From Kiloniellales bacterium (GTDB taxonomy: Bacteria; Pseudomonadota; Alphaproteobacteria; Kiloniellales; JAKSBE01), in the NCBI GenBank assembly GCA_030067055.1, contig JASJAL010000052.1, forward strand, positions 1 through 15,730: DNA of 15,730 bases. The letters are read 5' to 3'. Made by a program: the position numbers and the translations under genes. The notes below the pieces were generated by a model. The model searched no databases. It was not told the origin of the DNA and saw only the letters and a program-made list of their open reading frames with translations. Within the stretch, counting starts at the first letter, position 1. The number at the start of each line of letters is the position of its first letter. Positions 1 to 7,388 of the stretch are shown here, in pieces.

Positions 1-256
1 CCGCTCGCTTTAGCCGCATTTCTAAAGCGCCCGCAAGCTAAGCATCAAATCGGCGCTGCCTTTGATAAAGCCGAAAGCGGCTCGTCTTGTCAAGCGATGC
101 GATGAGGCCCCGACCGGTCCGGTCGCGCGGAGGGTAGACTTGCCCGCTCGCAGGTCCCGTACCCGTGGCAATAGCCACCCGGGCCGCGGGTCCTATTGTC
201 CCGGTTAAGGGAAAGTCCTAACCTGCCGGCATCTCGGGAGGGGATACGAGGGGAAG
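1..256. other. Non-coding leader upstream of the amidohydrolase gene
   Basis: No convincing gene is visible in these 256 bases. The first ~70 are more AT-rich than the rest of the window, as expected of intergenic DNA. A small hairpin (AGCCG/CGGCT, 69-73 with 78-82, loop AAAG) could be a remnant of an upstream terminator, but it has no real T-tract. A 15-bp palindrome lies at 111-125 (separate entry). I searched for a sigma-70 promoter and found no pair of -35 and -10 boxes at acceptable spacing. A purine-rich stretch (gaggggaagg, 248-257) directly before the GTG at 257 serves as the ribosome binding site. Confidence 0.6.
111..125. promoter_or_regulatory. 15-bp palindrome, candidate operator
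   Basis: CGACCGG-T-CCGGTCG is a perfect 7+7 inverted repeat around one central base, about 130 nt upstream of the amidohydrolase start. The perfect symmetry and intergenic position suit a dimeric regulator site. Such GC-only palindromes also arise by chance in DNA this GC-rich, and I see no promoter boxes nearby to tie it to. Confidence 0.25.
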
Positions 257-1489
257 GTGGCGACGCAGGTCCTCTTTACCAACGCGCTGCTCTTTGACGG
301 GGTCTCGGCGGAACCGGTCGACGGGGCCTGCTTGCTGGTCGAGGACGGACGCATCAAGGAAGTCTCGGACGGGCTGATCGGCGCCGGCGAGGCCGCCGTG
401 ATCGACCTGGGCGGCCGGACGCTGATGCCGGGCCTGATTGATGCCCATTTTCATGCCATCGCGGTCGACGTCGATATCGCCAAGATCGGCACGATGCCGC
501 GCTCCCTGGTTTACCAGCACGCCCGGGTAATCCTGGAGGGCGCCCTGCAGCGCGGCTTCACGACGGTCCGGGATGCCGGCGGCGGCGACTACGGCCTGGC
601 CCGGGCTACCGAGACCGACCTGATCCGCGGGCCCAGGATCTTCTATTCGGGCCGGGCCCTGACCCAGACCGGCGGCCACGCCGATTTCCGCGACCTGGAG
701 GCCGACGCTTTTTGCCTATGTTGCCTGCGCGGCACCGGCTTCGAGCGCATCGCCGACGGGGTTCCGGAAGTCCGGCGGGCGGCGCGCGACGAACTGCGCA
801 AGGGCGCCACCCAGATCAAGATCATGGCTTCGGGCGGGGTCGCCTCGCCGAGCGATCCAATTTGGAATCTGCAGTACTCCGAAGAAGAGATCCGCGCCAT
901 CGTCTGGGAGGCGGCCTCTTGGCGGACCTACGTCATGGCTCATGCCTACACGGCGGAGGCGATCCGGCGCTGCGTCGAGTTCGGGGTCCGCTCGATCGAG
1001 CACGCCAACCTGATCGACGCCGAGACCGCCGCGTTCTGTGCCCGCCAGGGCGCCTTCGTGGTGCCGACCCTGGTGACCTACGAGATGCTGCACCGACACG
1101 GCGCGGAGATCGGATTCCCGGAGATCAGTCTGCGCAAGCTCGAGGAGGTACGTGGCGCAGGCCTGCGGGCCGTGGAGTTGCTCAAGGCGGCCGGCGTGGA
1201 GATGGGCCTCGGGACCGACCTGCTGGGCGCCCTGCACGAGCACCAGAACCACGAGTTCTCGATCCGGGCCGAGGTGCTGACGCCGCACGAGATCCTGGTC
1301 CAGGCGACCTCCAACAACGCCCGCCTGCTGAACCGCGAGGGCGAGCTGGGCGTGGCCCAGGCCGGCGCCCTGGCAGACCTCATCGTGGTCGAGGGCGACC
1401 CGCTGCGCGAGATATCGGTCCTGGACACCAAAGGGGACTCTATTCCTCTGATTATGAAGGGAGGTCAAATCTACAAGAACGACCTATAG
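257..1489 (+). CDS. Metal-dependent amidohydrolase (imidazolonepropionase/Xaa-Pro dipeptidase-like)
   Basis: A 410-residue enzyme of the amidohydrolase superfamily, COG1228-like branch, without a signal peptide and so cytoplasmic. All binuclear metal ligands expected of the family are visible: HxH (His64, His66), the probably carboxylated Lys188 in KIMASGG, His229 in MAHAY, His249 in SIEHAN and the catalytic Asp321 in GLGTD. Relatives described in the literature (e.g. Caulobacter Cc2672, Sgx9260) hydrolyse dipeptides or N-acyl amino acids with restricted C-terminal residues, so a cytoplasmic dipeptidase or carboxypeptidase role is likely; exact specificity cannot be read here. A cysteine cluster (Cys153, Cys155, Cys156) precedes the Lys188 strand. 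The start is GTG, with gaggggaagg just upstream. It lies 149 nt ahead of a peptide-type binding protein gene, which supports hydrolysis of an imported substrate. Family confidence is high, substrate confidence low. Confidence 0.93.
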   Translation: MATQVLFTNALLFDGVSAEPVDGACLLVEDGRIKEVSDGLIGAGEAAVIDLGGRTLMPGLIDAHFHAIAVDVDIAKIGTMPRSLVYQHARVILEGALQRGFTTVRDAGGGDYGLARATETDLIRGPRIFYSGRALTQTGGHADFRDLEADAFCLCCLRGTGFERIADGVPEVRRAARDELRKGATQIKIMASGGVASPSDPIWNLQYSEEEIRAIVWEAASWRTYVMAHAYTAEAIRRCVEFGVRSIEHANLIDAETAAFCARQGAFVVPTLVTYEMLHRHGAEIGFPEISLRKLEEVRGAGLRAVELLKAAGVEMGLGTDLLGALHEHQNHEFSIRAEVLTPHEILVQATSNNARLLNREGELGVAQAGALADLIVVEGDPLREISVLDTKGDSIPLIMKGGQIYKNDL

Positions 1490-1496
1490 GCGCTTG

Positions 1497-1522
1497 GCCG
1501 GCTTGCTCATTTTCGAGCCGGC
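1497..1522. repeat. Inverted repeat after the amidohydrolase gene
   Basis: GCCGGCT (1497-1503) pairs with AGCCGGC (1516-1522) around a 12-nt loop containing ATTTTC. It begins 8 nt after the stop codon. No T-tract follows, so it is not a canonical intrinsic terminator; it could stabilise the mRNA 3' end or cause partial termination before the importer genes. Confidence 0.4.
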
Positions 1523-1570
1523 ACTTAGGCTAGACGCCAAGACGGAGGCGGAAGTCCTCCGGTCCAGCTC

Positions 1571-1629
1571 AAGAACAGGGAACGGACGGGATCGACTGCC
1601 CGGCCGAGACCCGAAGCTAAGAACAGGGA
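1571..1629 (+). repeat. Direct repeat AAGAACAGGGA x2 upstream of the binding protein gene
   Basis: The 11-mer AAGAACAGGGA occurs at 1571-1581 and again at 1619-1629, 48 nt apart start to start. Both copies follow an AGCT (AGCTC before one, AGCT before the other). The second copy forms the Shine-Dalgarno region (AGGGAG, 1625-1630, 8 nt before the ATG at 1639). The first may be a duplicated leader segment or a decoy ribosome site. Confidence 0.5.
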
Positions 1630-1638
1630 GAAAATTCG

Positions 1639-3234
1639 ATGCGATTCCGGGAAAGCCTTGTTGCGGCCTTGGTGCTCGCGGCGGCGACCGCCGTCGGGAT
1701 CCAAGCCGTCGACGCCAAGACCTTCCGCTACGCCACCACGGGCGACATTCTAGGACTCGACCCTCACGCCAACAATGAGGGGCCGACCAACGCCATGAAG
1801 AGCAACATCTACGGGCGGCTGGTGCACCGTAAGCCGGACCTGTCGCTGGAGCCCGACTTGGCTACGTCGTGGGAAAAGGTCGACGAGACCACTTGGCGCT
1901 TCAAGCTTCGCGAAGGCGTGACCTTCCACAACGGCAATCCCTTCAACGCCGACGACGTCCTGTACTCCCACAAGCGGCAGACGCAAGAGACCTCGGACAT
2001 GAGCTTCGTGCTCAACACCGTGAAGGAGATCAAGAAGGTCGACGACTACACGATCGAGATGATCACCAACGGGCCGGATCCGATCCTGCTGCTCAACATG
2101 CCGAACTTCTACATCGTCGATAAGGAGTGGATCGAAGAGAACAACGCCTTCGAGGTGATCCGCGCGCACGGCTCGACGAACTTCGCCAACATCAACGCCA
2201 ACGGCACCGGGCCCTTCAAGATCGTCGAGTGGGTCCAGGACACCCGTATCGTTCTCGAGCCCTTCGACGGCTATTGGAACAAGGACAAGATGGAGAGCAA
2301 CGTCAGCAAGGCGGTCTTCACGCCGATCGCCAATGACGCGACGCGGGTCGCGGCACTGCTCTCGGGCGAGATCGACCTGATGTATCCGGTGCCGCTGCAG
2401 GACGTGAAGCGTCTCGAGCAGGACCCCAATACTCAGGCCAAGGAAGGGCCGGAACTGCGCACCATCTTCCTCGGTTTCGACCAGTGGCGTGACAAGGGTC
2501 TGGACGCCGACGGCGGGAAGAACCCCTTCCTCGACCAGCGGGTCCGCAAGGCCTTCTACCAGGCGATCGACATCGAGGGCATCAAGCGCGTCGTCATGCG
2601 CGGTGCCGCGACTCCGACCGGCCTGATGATCGCTCCGGGCATCAACGGCTTCCAGGAGGACATGAACGATCGCTTCCCCTACGACCCGGAGGCCGCCAAG
2701 AAGTTGCTCTCCGAGGCCGGCTATGGCGATGGCTTCAATGTCACCTTCGACTGCCCGAACGATCGCTACGTCAACGACGAGGAGATCTGCACCGCCATCA
2801 TCCCGATGTTGGAGCGGGTCGGCATCAAGGTGACGCCGAACTTCCAGACCAAGTCGCTGCACTTCAACAAGATCGGCCTGGCCCAGGGTAACGACACCAG
2901 CTTCTACATGCTGGGCTGGACCCCGGGCTCCTACGACGCCCTGAACCCGCTGATGCAGCTCATGACCACCGGCAAGCCCGGGCATGGCGACTGGAACTCG
3001 GGCCGCTTCAACAATCCGCGGGTCGCCGAGCTGACCGAAGAGATCAAGACCGAAATGGACGAAGAAAAGCGCAACGCGATGATCCGCGAAGCCTTCCAGA
3101 TCCATAAGGACGAGGTCGGCCACATTCCGTTGCACCAGCAGGCCCTGGCCTGGGGCCAGCGCACCGACACCGTCAAGGACGTCTGGCAACGGCCCTTCAA
3201 CGACGTGGACCTGCGCTACGTCGTGATGAAGTAA
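1639..3234 (+). CDS. Periplasmic peptide-type solute-binding protein (SBP_bac_5 family)
   Basis: A 531-residue periplasmic binding protein of the Dpp/Opp/nickel class, the usual length for the family. A Sec signal peptide is clear: basic MRFRE, a hydrophobic core to about residue 20, and probable cleavage after Ala26 (VDA/K). No lipobox cysteine is present, so it should be soluble in the periplasm. The mature N-terminus carries family hallmarks: the YATTGDILGLDPH strand, LEPDLATSW near residues 70-77 and REGVTFHNG at 91-99. It would capture a peptide-like or other amphipathic organic ligand and deliver it to the permease pair downstream. Family members also bind glycosides, opines or nickel-chelator complexes, so 'dipeptide' is the default guess; the upstream amidohydrolase favours a hydrolysable amide. 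ATG with AGGGAG 8 nt upstream. A hairpin just after the stop suggests it is expressed above the membrane subunits. Confidence 0.95.
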   Translation: MRFRESLVAALVLAAATAVGIQAVDAKTFRYATTGDILGLDPHANNEGPTNAMKSNIYGRLVHRKPDLSLEPDLATSWEKVDETTWRFKLREGVTFHNGNPFNADDVLYSHKRQTQETSDMSFVLNTVKEIKKVDDYTIEMITNGPDPILLLNMPNFYIVDKEWIEENNAFEVIRAHGSTNFANINANGTGPFKIVEWVQDTRIVLEPFDGYWNKDKMESNVSKAVFTPIANDATRVAALLSGEIDLMYPVPLQDVKRLEQDPNTQAKEGPELRTIFLGFDQWRDKGLDADGGKNPFLDQRVRKAFYQAIDIEGIKRVVMRGAATPTGLMIAPGINGFQEDMNDRFPYDPEAAKKLLSEAGYGDGFNVTFDCPNDRYVNDEEICTAIIPMLERVGIKVTPNFQTKSLHFNKIGLAQGNDTSFYMLGWTPGSYDALNPLMQLMTTGKPGHGDWNSGRFNNPRVAELTEEIKTEMDEEKRNAMIREAFQIHKDEVGHIPLHQQALAWGQRTDTVKDVWQRPFNDVDLRYVVMK

Positions 3235-3249
3235 GTCAGAAGACCGGTT

Positions 3250-3286
3250 GCGGCCCGAGCGCTTGCGCTCGGGCCGCCCGTTCTTT
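3250..3286 (+). terminator. Strong hairpin with T-rich tail: likely partial terminator/mRNA stabiliser
   Basis: GCGGCCCGAGCG (3250-3261) and CGCTCGGGCCGC (3266-3277) form a perfect 12-bp GC-rich stem with a CTTG loop, followed by CCG and TTCTTT (3281-3286). It starts 15 nt after the binding protein stop and lies 36 nt before the first permease start. The tail is short and interrupted, so read-through is expected. Such hairpins between binding protein and permease genes are known to give excess binding protein, by partial termination or by protecting the upstream mRNA from 3' exonucleases. Confidence 0.7.
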
Positions 3287-3313
3287 GTCACTTACAAAAA
3301 GCGTCGAAGCGTC

Positions 3314-4300
3314 ATGCTCGCCTTTGTTGTCCAGCGCCTGCTGCAGGCCATCGTCGTCATGCTGGTGGTCGGCTTCGTGTCGTTCTCGCTCTTCCAGTTC
3401 GTGGGCGACCCGATCAACAACATGGTCGGCCAGGACGCGACCGAGGAGCAGCGCCAGCTGCTGCGCGAGAAGCTGGGCATCGACAAGCCTTTCCCGCTTC
3501 AGTTCGCCAGCTGGATCGGCAACGCCATGCAGGGCGAGTTCGGCCTGTCCTACCGCATGGGCGTGCCGGTGGACGGGATCATCGCCGTGCGCCTGCCGGC
3601 CACCCTCGAGCTGGTCTTCGTCTCCGCGTTGTTGGCCCTTCTGGTCGGCGTCCCGATGGGTGTCTACACCGGCCTTCACCGGGATTCCTGGCTGTCCCAC
3701 GCCCTCCTGACGATTTCGCTGCTGGGCATATCGCTGCCCACCTTCGTGATCGGTCTGCTGCTGATCGTGGTCTTCGGTGTCATCTTTCTCCTGTTGCCGA
3801 CTTACGGGCGGGGCGGCGTCGTCGAGCTGGGCTTCTGGTCGACCAGCCTGCTCACGGTCGACGGCTGGCGCTCCATCATCATGCCGGCGATCACCCTGGC
3901 TTTGTTCCAGCTGGCCCTTATCATGCGGCTGGTCCGCGCCGAGATGCTCGAGGTGCTGCGCACCGATTACATCAAGTTCGCCCGGGCCCGCGGCCTCAGC
4001 AACCGGGCCATCCACTACGGCCACGCCTTGAAGAACACGCTGGTTCCCGTGATCACCATCATGGGCCTGCAGATCGGCTCGTTGCTGGCCTTCTCGATCA
4101 TCACCGAGACGGTCTTTCAGTGGCCCGGGATGGGGCTGCTGATCATCCAGGCGATCCAGTTCGTCGACATTCCCGTCATGTCGAGCTACCTGGTGCTGAT
4201 CGCGCTGTTCTTCGTCCTGATCAACCTCATCGTCGATCTGCTCTACTTCGCCGTCGACCCGCGACTGCGTGGCGAGCACATCGGCGGCGCGGCGCACTAG
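3314..4300 (+). CDS. ABC transporter inner-membrane permease, DppB/OppB type
   Basis: A 328-residue BPD_transp_1 permease. The first membrane helix starts almost at the N-terminus (MLAFVVQRLLQ, a typical DppB opening), followed by the conserved periplasmic loop containing GQDATEEQRQLLREKLG, then five further hydrophobic segments. The cytoplasmic EAA-type coupling loop reads EVLRTDYIKFARARGLS. I start it at ATG 3314 because the longer in-frame reading from 3248 would translate through the terminator-like stem and add a charged, non-conserved leader. The Shine-Dalgarno at 3314 is weak (cgaag), suggesting modest translation. It should pair with the next gene's product to form the membrane channel. 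The downstream gene follows after 12 nt, with AGGAGG overlapping this gene's TAG. Confidence 0.94.
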   Translation: MLAFVVQRLLQAIVVMLVVGFVSFSLFQFVGDPINNMVGQDATEEQRQLLREKLGIDKPFPLQFASWIGNAMQGEFGLSYRMGVPVDGIIAVRLPATLELVFVSALLALLVGVPMGVYTGLHRDSWLSHALLTISLLGISLPTFVIGLLLIVVFGVIFLLLPTYGRGGVVELGFWSTSLLTVDGWRSIIMPAITLALFQLALIMRLVRAEMLEVLRTDYIKFARARGLSNRAIHYGHALKNTLVPVITIMGLQIGSLLAFSIITETVFQWPGMGLLIIQAIQFVDIPVMSSYLVLIALFFVLINLIVDLLYFAVDPRLRGEHIGGAAH

Positions 4301-4312
4301 GAGGGCAGGGTC

Positions 4313-5278
4313 GTGGCCGAGCGCGCCCAAAACGTCGAGATCTCCGCCTCCATCGGGGCGCGCCTGCTGGACAGCTTCAAGCGCTTCCTCGACGGCGACA
4401 TCTACTACAGCTTCAAGCGCTCGCCCGTCACCGTCGCCGCCTTCGTGGTGACCATCGTGTTTTTCCTCGCGGCCCTGCTCGCACCCCTGCTGGCGCCGCA
4501 CGACACCCAGAACATCGCGAGCATCAATCTGATGGACGCCTACAAGCCGCCGGCCTGGGAGTCCGGCGGCGACCCGCGTTTCTTCCTTGGTACGGACGAC
4601 CAGGGCCGCGGGGTCTTCTCCGGCATCATGTTCGGTCTGCGCATCTCGCTAGGCGTCGGCTTTGCCTCGATCGTACTCGCCGCCCTGGTGGGCACCTTGC
4701 TTGGCCTGCTCAGCGGCTACTTCGGCGGCCGCCTGGACAGCCTGATCATGCGTATCGCGGACGTGCAGCTGACTTTCCCGGCGATCCTCATCGCCCTTCT
4801 GATCACCGGCGTCGCACGGTCCTTCCTCGGCCGCAGCCCGTCGGAAGAAGCGACCTTCTGGGTTCTGGTCCTGTCGATCGCCTTTTCCCAGTGGGTCAAC
4901 TTCGCGCGCACTGTCCGTGGCTCGACCCTGGTCGAGAAGAACAAGGAATACGTCCAGGCGGCCCGGGTCATCGGCATCCACCCGATCAAGATCATGCTGC
5001 GCCACGTCCTGCCCAACGTCCTGGGGCCGGTGCTGGTGATCGCGACCCTCAGCCTCGCGATCGCGATCCTGACCGAGGCGACGCTGTCGTTCCTGGGAGT
5101 CGGTATCCCGGTGACCAATCCCTCGCTCGGCACCCTGATCCGCATCGGCCAGCAGTACCTCTTCTCGGGCGAGCGCTGGATGACCATCTACCCGAGCCTG
5201 GCGCTGGTCGTGCTGGTGCTGGCGGTCAACCTTCTGGGCGACTGGCTGCGCGACGCCCTGAACCCGAAGCTGCGGTGA
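4313..5278 (+). CDS. ABC transporter inner-membrane permease, DppC/OppC type
   Basis: A 321-residue partner permease. An amphipathic N-terminal region (about 35 residues) precedes the first helix (VAAFVVTIVFFLAALLAP), then comes the DppC-type periplasmic segment with FFLGTDDQGRGVFSGIMFG and the BPD_transp_1 core. The EAA coupling loop is visible as NKEYVQAARVIGIHPIKIM, followed by RHVLPNVLGPV. It should form a heterodimer with the preceding permease and couple to the two ATPases. The start is GTG 4313, supported by AGGAGG overlapping the upstream stop codon. The stop TGA (5276-5278) overlaps an in-frame GTG (5275) of the next gene, so translation of the following ATPase may be coupled. Confidence 0.94.
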   Translation: MAERAQNVEISASIGARLLDSFKRFLDGDIYYSFKRSPVTVAAFVVTIVFFLAALLAPLLAPHDTQNIASINLMDAYKPPAWESGGDPRFFLGTDDQGRGVFSGIMFGLRISLGVGFASIVLAALVGTLLGLLSGYFGGRLDSLIMRIADVQLTFPAILIALLITGVARSFLGRSPSEEATFWVLVLSIAFSQWVNFARTVRGSTLVEKNKEYVQAARVIGIHPIKIMLRHVLPNVLGPVLVIATLSLAIAILTEATLSFLGVGIPVTNPSLGTLIRIGQQYLFSGERWMTIYPSLALVVLVLAVNLLGDWLRDALNPKLR

Positions 5279-5283
5279 GCGCG

Positions 5284-6282
5284 ATGCGCAAGAACCAGCC
5301 GCTGCTGAAGGTCGAGAACCTGCGCATCGAGTTCCCCACGCGGCGCGGCACCCTGGTGGCGGTGGACGACATTTCCTTCCACATCGACGAGGGCGAGGTT
5401 TTGGGCGTGGTCGGCGAGTCCGGTGCCGGCAAATCGCTGACCGGCTCCGCCATCATCGGCCTGCTCGAGCCGCCGGGGCGGATCGCTGCCGGCAAGGTCC
5501 TGCTCGAAGGCCAGGACATCGCCAATCTGCCCTACGAGCAGATGCGCCGGATCCGCGGCCGCCAGATCGGCATGGTCTTTCAGGATCCCCTGACCAGCCT
5601 CAATCCGCTCTACACCGTTGGCCGCCAGCTGATCGAGACCATCCAGACCCACACCGACCTCAGCAAGCAGGCGGCGCGCAAGCGGGCCGTCGAGCTCCTG
5701 GCCGAGGTTGGGATTCCCTCGCCGAACGTCAGGGTGGACCAGTATCCACACCAGTTCTCCGGCGGCATGCGGCAAAGGGTGGTGATCGCGCTCGCGCTCT
5801 GCGTCAATCCGCGCCTGATCATCGCTGACGAGCCGACCACGGCACTGGACGTTTCGATCCAGGCCCAGATCATCACCCTGCTGAAGCGGCTGTGCCAGGA
5901 TCACGGCGCCGCGGTCATGCTGATCACACACGACATGGGCGTGATCGCCGAGACCGCCGACCGGGTCGCTGTCATGTACGCCGGCCGCCTGGCCGAAGTC
6001 GGGCCGGTCGACGCGGTGATCAAGCAGGCCAAGCATCCCTACACCCACGGTCTGATGGGCTCGATCCCGAAGATGGGCCACGACACCGAGCGCCTGGAGC
6101 AGATCGAGGGCTCCATGCCGCGGCTGACCGAGATCCCGACCGGCTGTGCCTTCAACCCGCGCTGTCCAAAGTCCTTCTCGCGCTGTGTCGCGGAGCGGCC
6201 CGACCTGATCTTGGTCGAGGGCTCGGAGGTGGCCTGCTGGCTCTTCGACCAGCCGATGGAAAGGACGGGGAGCGATGGCTGA
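5284..6282 (+). CDS. Peptide-type ABC importer ATPase 1, DppD/OppD type
   Basis: A 332-residue cytoplasmic ATPase. Walker A is GESGAGKS (44-51), the signature is FSGGMRQR (Ser159), Walker B is LIIADEP with Asp182/Glu183 and the switch His is in LITHD (His216). A C-terminal oligo_HPY region contains four cysteines, Cys288, Cys294, Cys301 and Cys318 (C-x5-C-x6-C-x16-C). In some DppD-type ATPases such cysteines hold a [4Fe-4S] cluster, so one is plausible here. It pairs with the second ATPase to power import. The start is ambiguous: ATG 5284 has ggtgag (5274-5279) upstream, while GTG 5275 would add three residues and create a 4-nt GTGA overlap with the upstream stop. The gene overlaps the next one by 8 nt, indicating tight co-expression. 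Confidence 0.94.
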   Translation: MRKNQPLLKVENLRIEFPTRRGTLVAVDDISFHIDEGEVLGVVGESGAGKSLTGSAIIGLLEPPGRIAAGKVLLEGQDIANLPYEQMRRIRGRQIGMVFQDPLTSLNPLYTVGRQLIETIQTHTDLSKQAARKRAVELLAEVGIPSPNVRVDQYPHQFSGGMRQRVVIALALCVNPRLIIADEPTTALDVSIQAQIITLLKRLCQDHGAAVMLITHDMGVIAETADRVAVMYAGRLAEVGPVDAVIKQAKHPYTHGLMGSIPKMGHDTERLEQIEGSMPRLTEIPTGCAFNPRCPKSFSRCVAERPDLILVEGSEVACWLFDQPMERTGSDG

Positions 6283-7336
6283 AGCCGCCCAGGCCCTGCC
6301 GGCCGGTACCGGCGGTCCGCTCCTGCGGGTCGACGATCTGGCCAAATACTTCGACGTCTCGCCGCCCTTCATCACCCGCGCGCTCCAGGGCGCCGAGCGC
6401 TCGATCCTCAAGGCGGTGGACGGCGTCTCCTTCGAGATTCCCAAGGGCAAGACCTTCAGCCTGGTCGGCGAGTCCGGCTGCGGAAAGTCGACCGTTGCGC
6501 GCCTGGTGGTGCAGCTCTACCACCCGACTCGCGGCTCCATCGCCTTCGACGGCACGGATATCGGGAGCCTGCGGTCGCGGCGGGCCATGGAGCCGGTGCG
6601 CAAGCGCATGCAGATGATCTTCCAGGACCCCTACGCCAGCCTCAACCCGCGCTGGCGGGTGGCCGACATCATCGCCGAACCGATCCGGGCGCACCGCCTG
6701 ATCGAGGGCGAGCGCGAGACCTTGCGCCGGGTCGGCGAGTTGCTGGAGCAGGTCCGGCTCAGCCCGCGCGACGGCGAGAAGTTCCCGCACGAATTCTCCG
6801 GCGGCCAGCGCCAGCGCATCTCCATCGCCCGGGCCCTGGCCAGCAATCCGGAGTTCCTGGTCTGCGACGAGCCGACCTCGGCCCTCGACGTCTCGGTGCA
6901 GGCGCAGATCCTGAACCTGATGAAGGACCTGCAGCGCGAACTTGGTTTGACCTACCTCTTCATCAGCCACGACCTGGCCGTGGTCTATCACATCTCGGAC
7001 TACGTCGGCGTCATGTACCTCGGCCGCCTGGTCGAATGGTCCGATGCCCGCAGCGTGTTCCACAATCCGCAGCATCCCTACACGCGCATGTTGCTCGACG
7101 CGATCCCGGACCTGGAGATGACCGGCCGGCGGCGCATCCCGGTGGCGGGCGAGGTGCCGAGCCCGATTCATCCGCCGACCGGTTGCCACTTCCACCCCCG
7201 TTGCCCCTTCGCCAACGAGCGCTGCAAGACAGAGTCGCCGGTCCTCGGCCACCACCGCGACCGCGAGGTCGCCTGCCACGCGGTCGAGGAAGACCGCCTG
7301 CCCGAGACCGGGGCCGAAGCCCCAGCCCCAGACTGA
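6275..7336 (+). CDS. Peptide-type ABC importer ATPase 2, DppF/OppF type
   Basis: A 353-residue ATPase, the second motor of the importer. Walker A is GESGCGKS (65-72), the signature is FSGGQRQR (Ser175), Walker B is FLVCDEP with Asp198/Glu199 and the switch His is His232 in FISHD. The segment between the first strand and Walker A is lengthened (FDVSPPFITRALQGAERSIL), a common DppF/OppF trait. The C-terminus carries Cys304, Cys310, Cys317 and Cys334, with exactly the same spacing as in the preceding ATPase, consistent with a conserved Cys-based structural or Fe-S site. It begins at ATG 6275 inside the end of the previous gene (8-nt overlap), with aaggacgggg upstream as ribosome site. An SDR gene follows 52 nt after the stop. 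Confidence 0.94.
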   Translation: MAEAAQALPAGTGGPLLRVDDLAKYFDVSPPFITRALQGAERSILKAVDGVSFEIPKGKTFSLVGESGCGKSTVARLVVQLYHPTRGSIAFDGTDIGSLRSRRAMEPVRKRMQMIFQDPYASLNPRWRVADIIAEPIRAHRLIEGERETLRRVGELLEQVRLSPRDGEKFPHEFSGGQRQRISIARALASNPEFLVCDEPTSALDVSVQAQILNLMKDLQRELGLTYLFISHDLAVVYHISDYVGVMYLGRLVEWSDARSVFHNPQHPYTRMLLDAIPDLEMTGRRRIPVAGEVPSPIHPPTGCHFHPRCPFANERCKTESPVLGHHRDREVACHAVEEDRLPETGAEAPAPD

Positions 7337-7388
7337 GACCGCCGCAGCGCAGTGGCGTGGTGTTCCCCGAGGGTAAGGAAGGAAACCG

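Noticed and set aside
3248..3313. Longer N-terminus for the first permease
   Set aside because: It would start inside the terminator-like hairpin and add 22 charged residues not expected before a DppB first helix.
4120..5283. N-terminal extension of ATPase 1 running through the permease gene
   Set aside because: The frame is open upstream of 5284, but that part overlaps a well-supported permease in another frame and is Arg/Pro-rich. Family similarity starts only after 5284.
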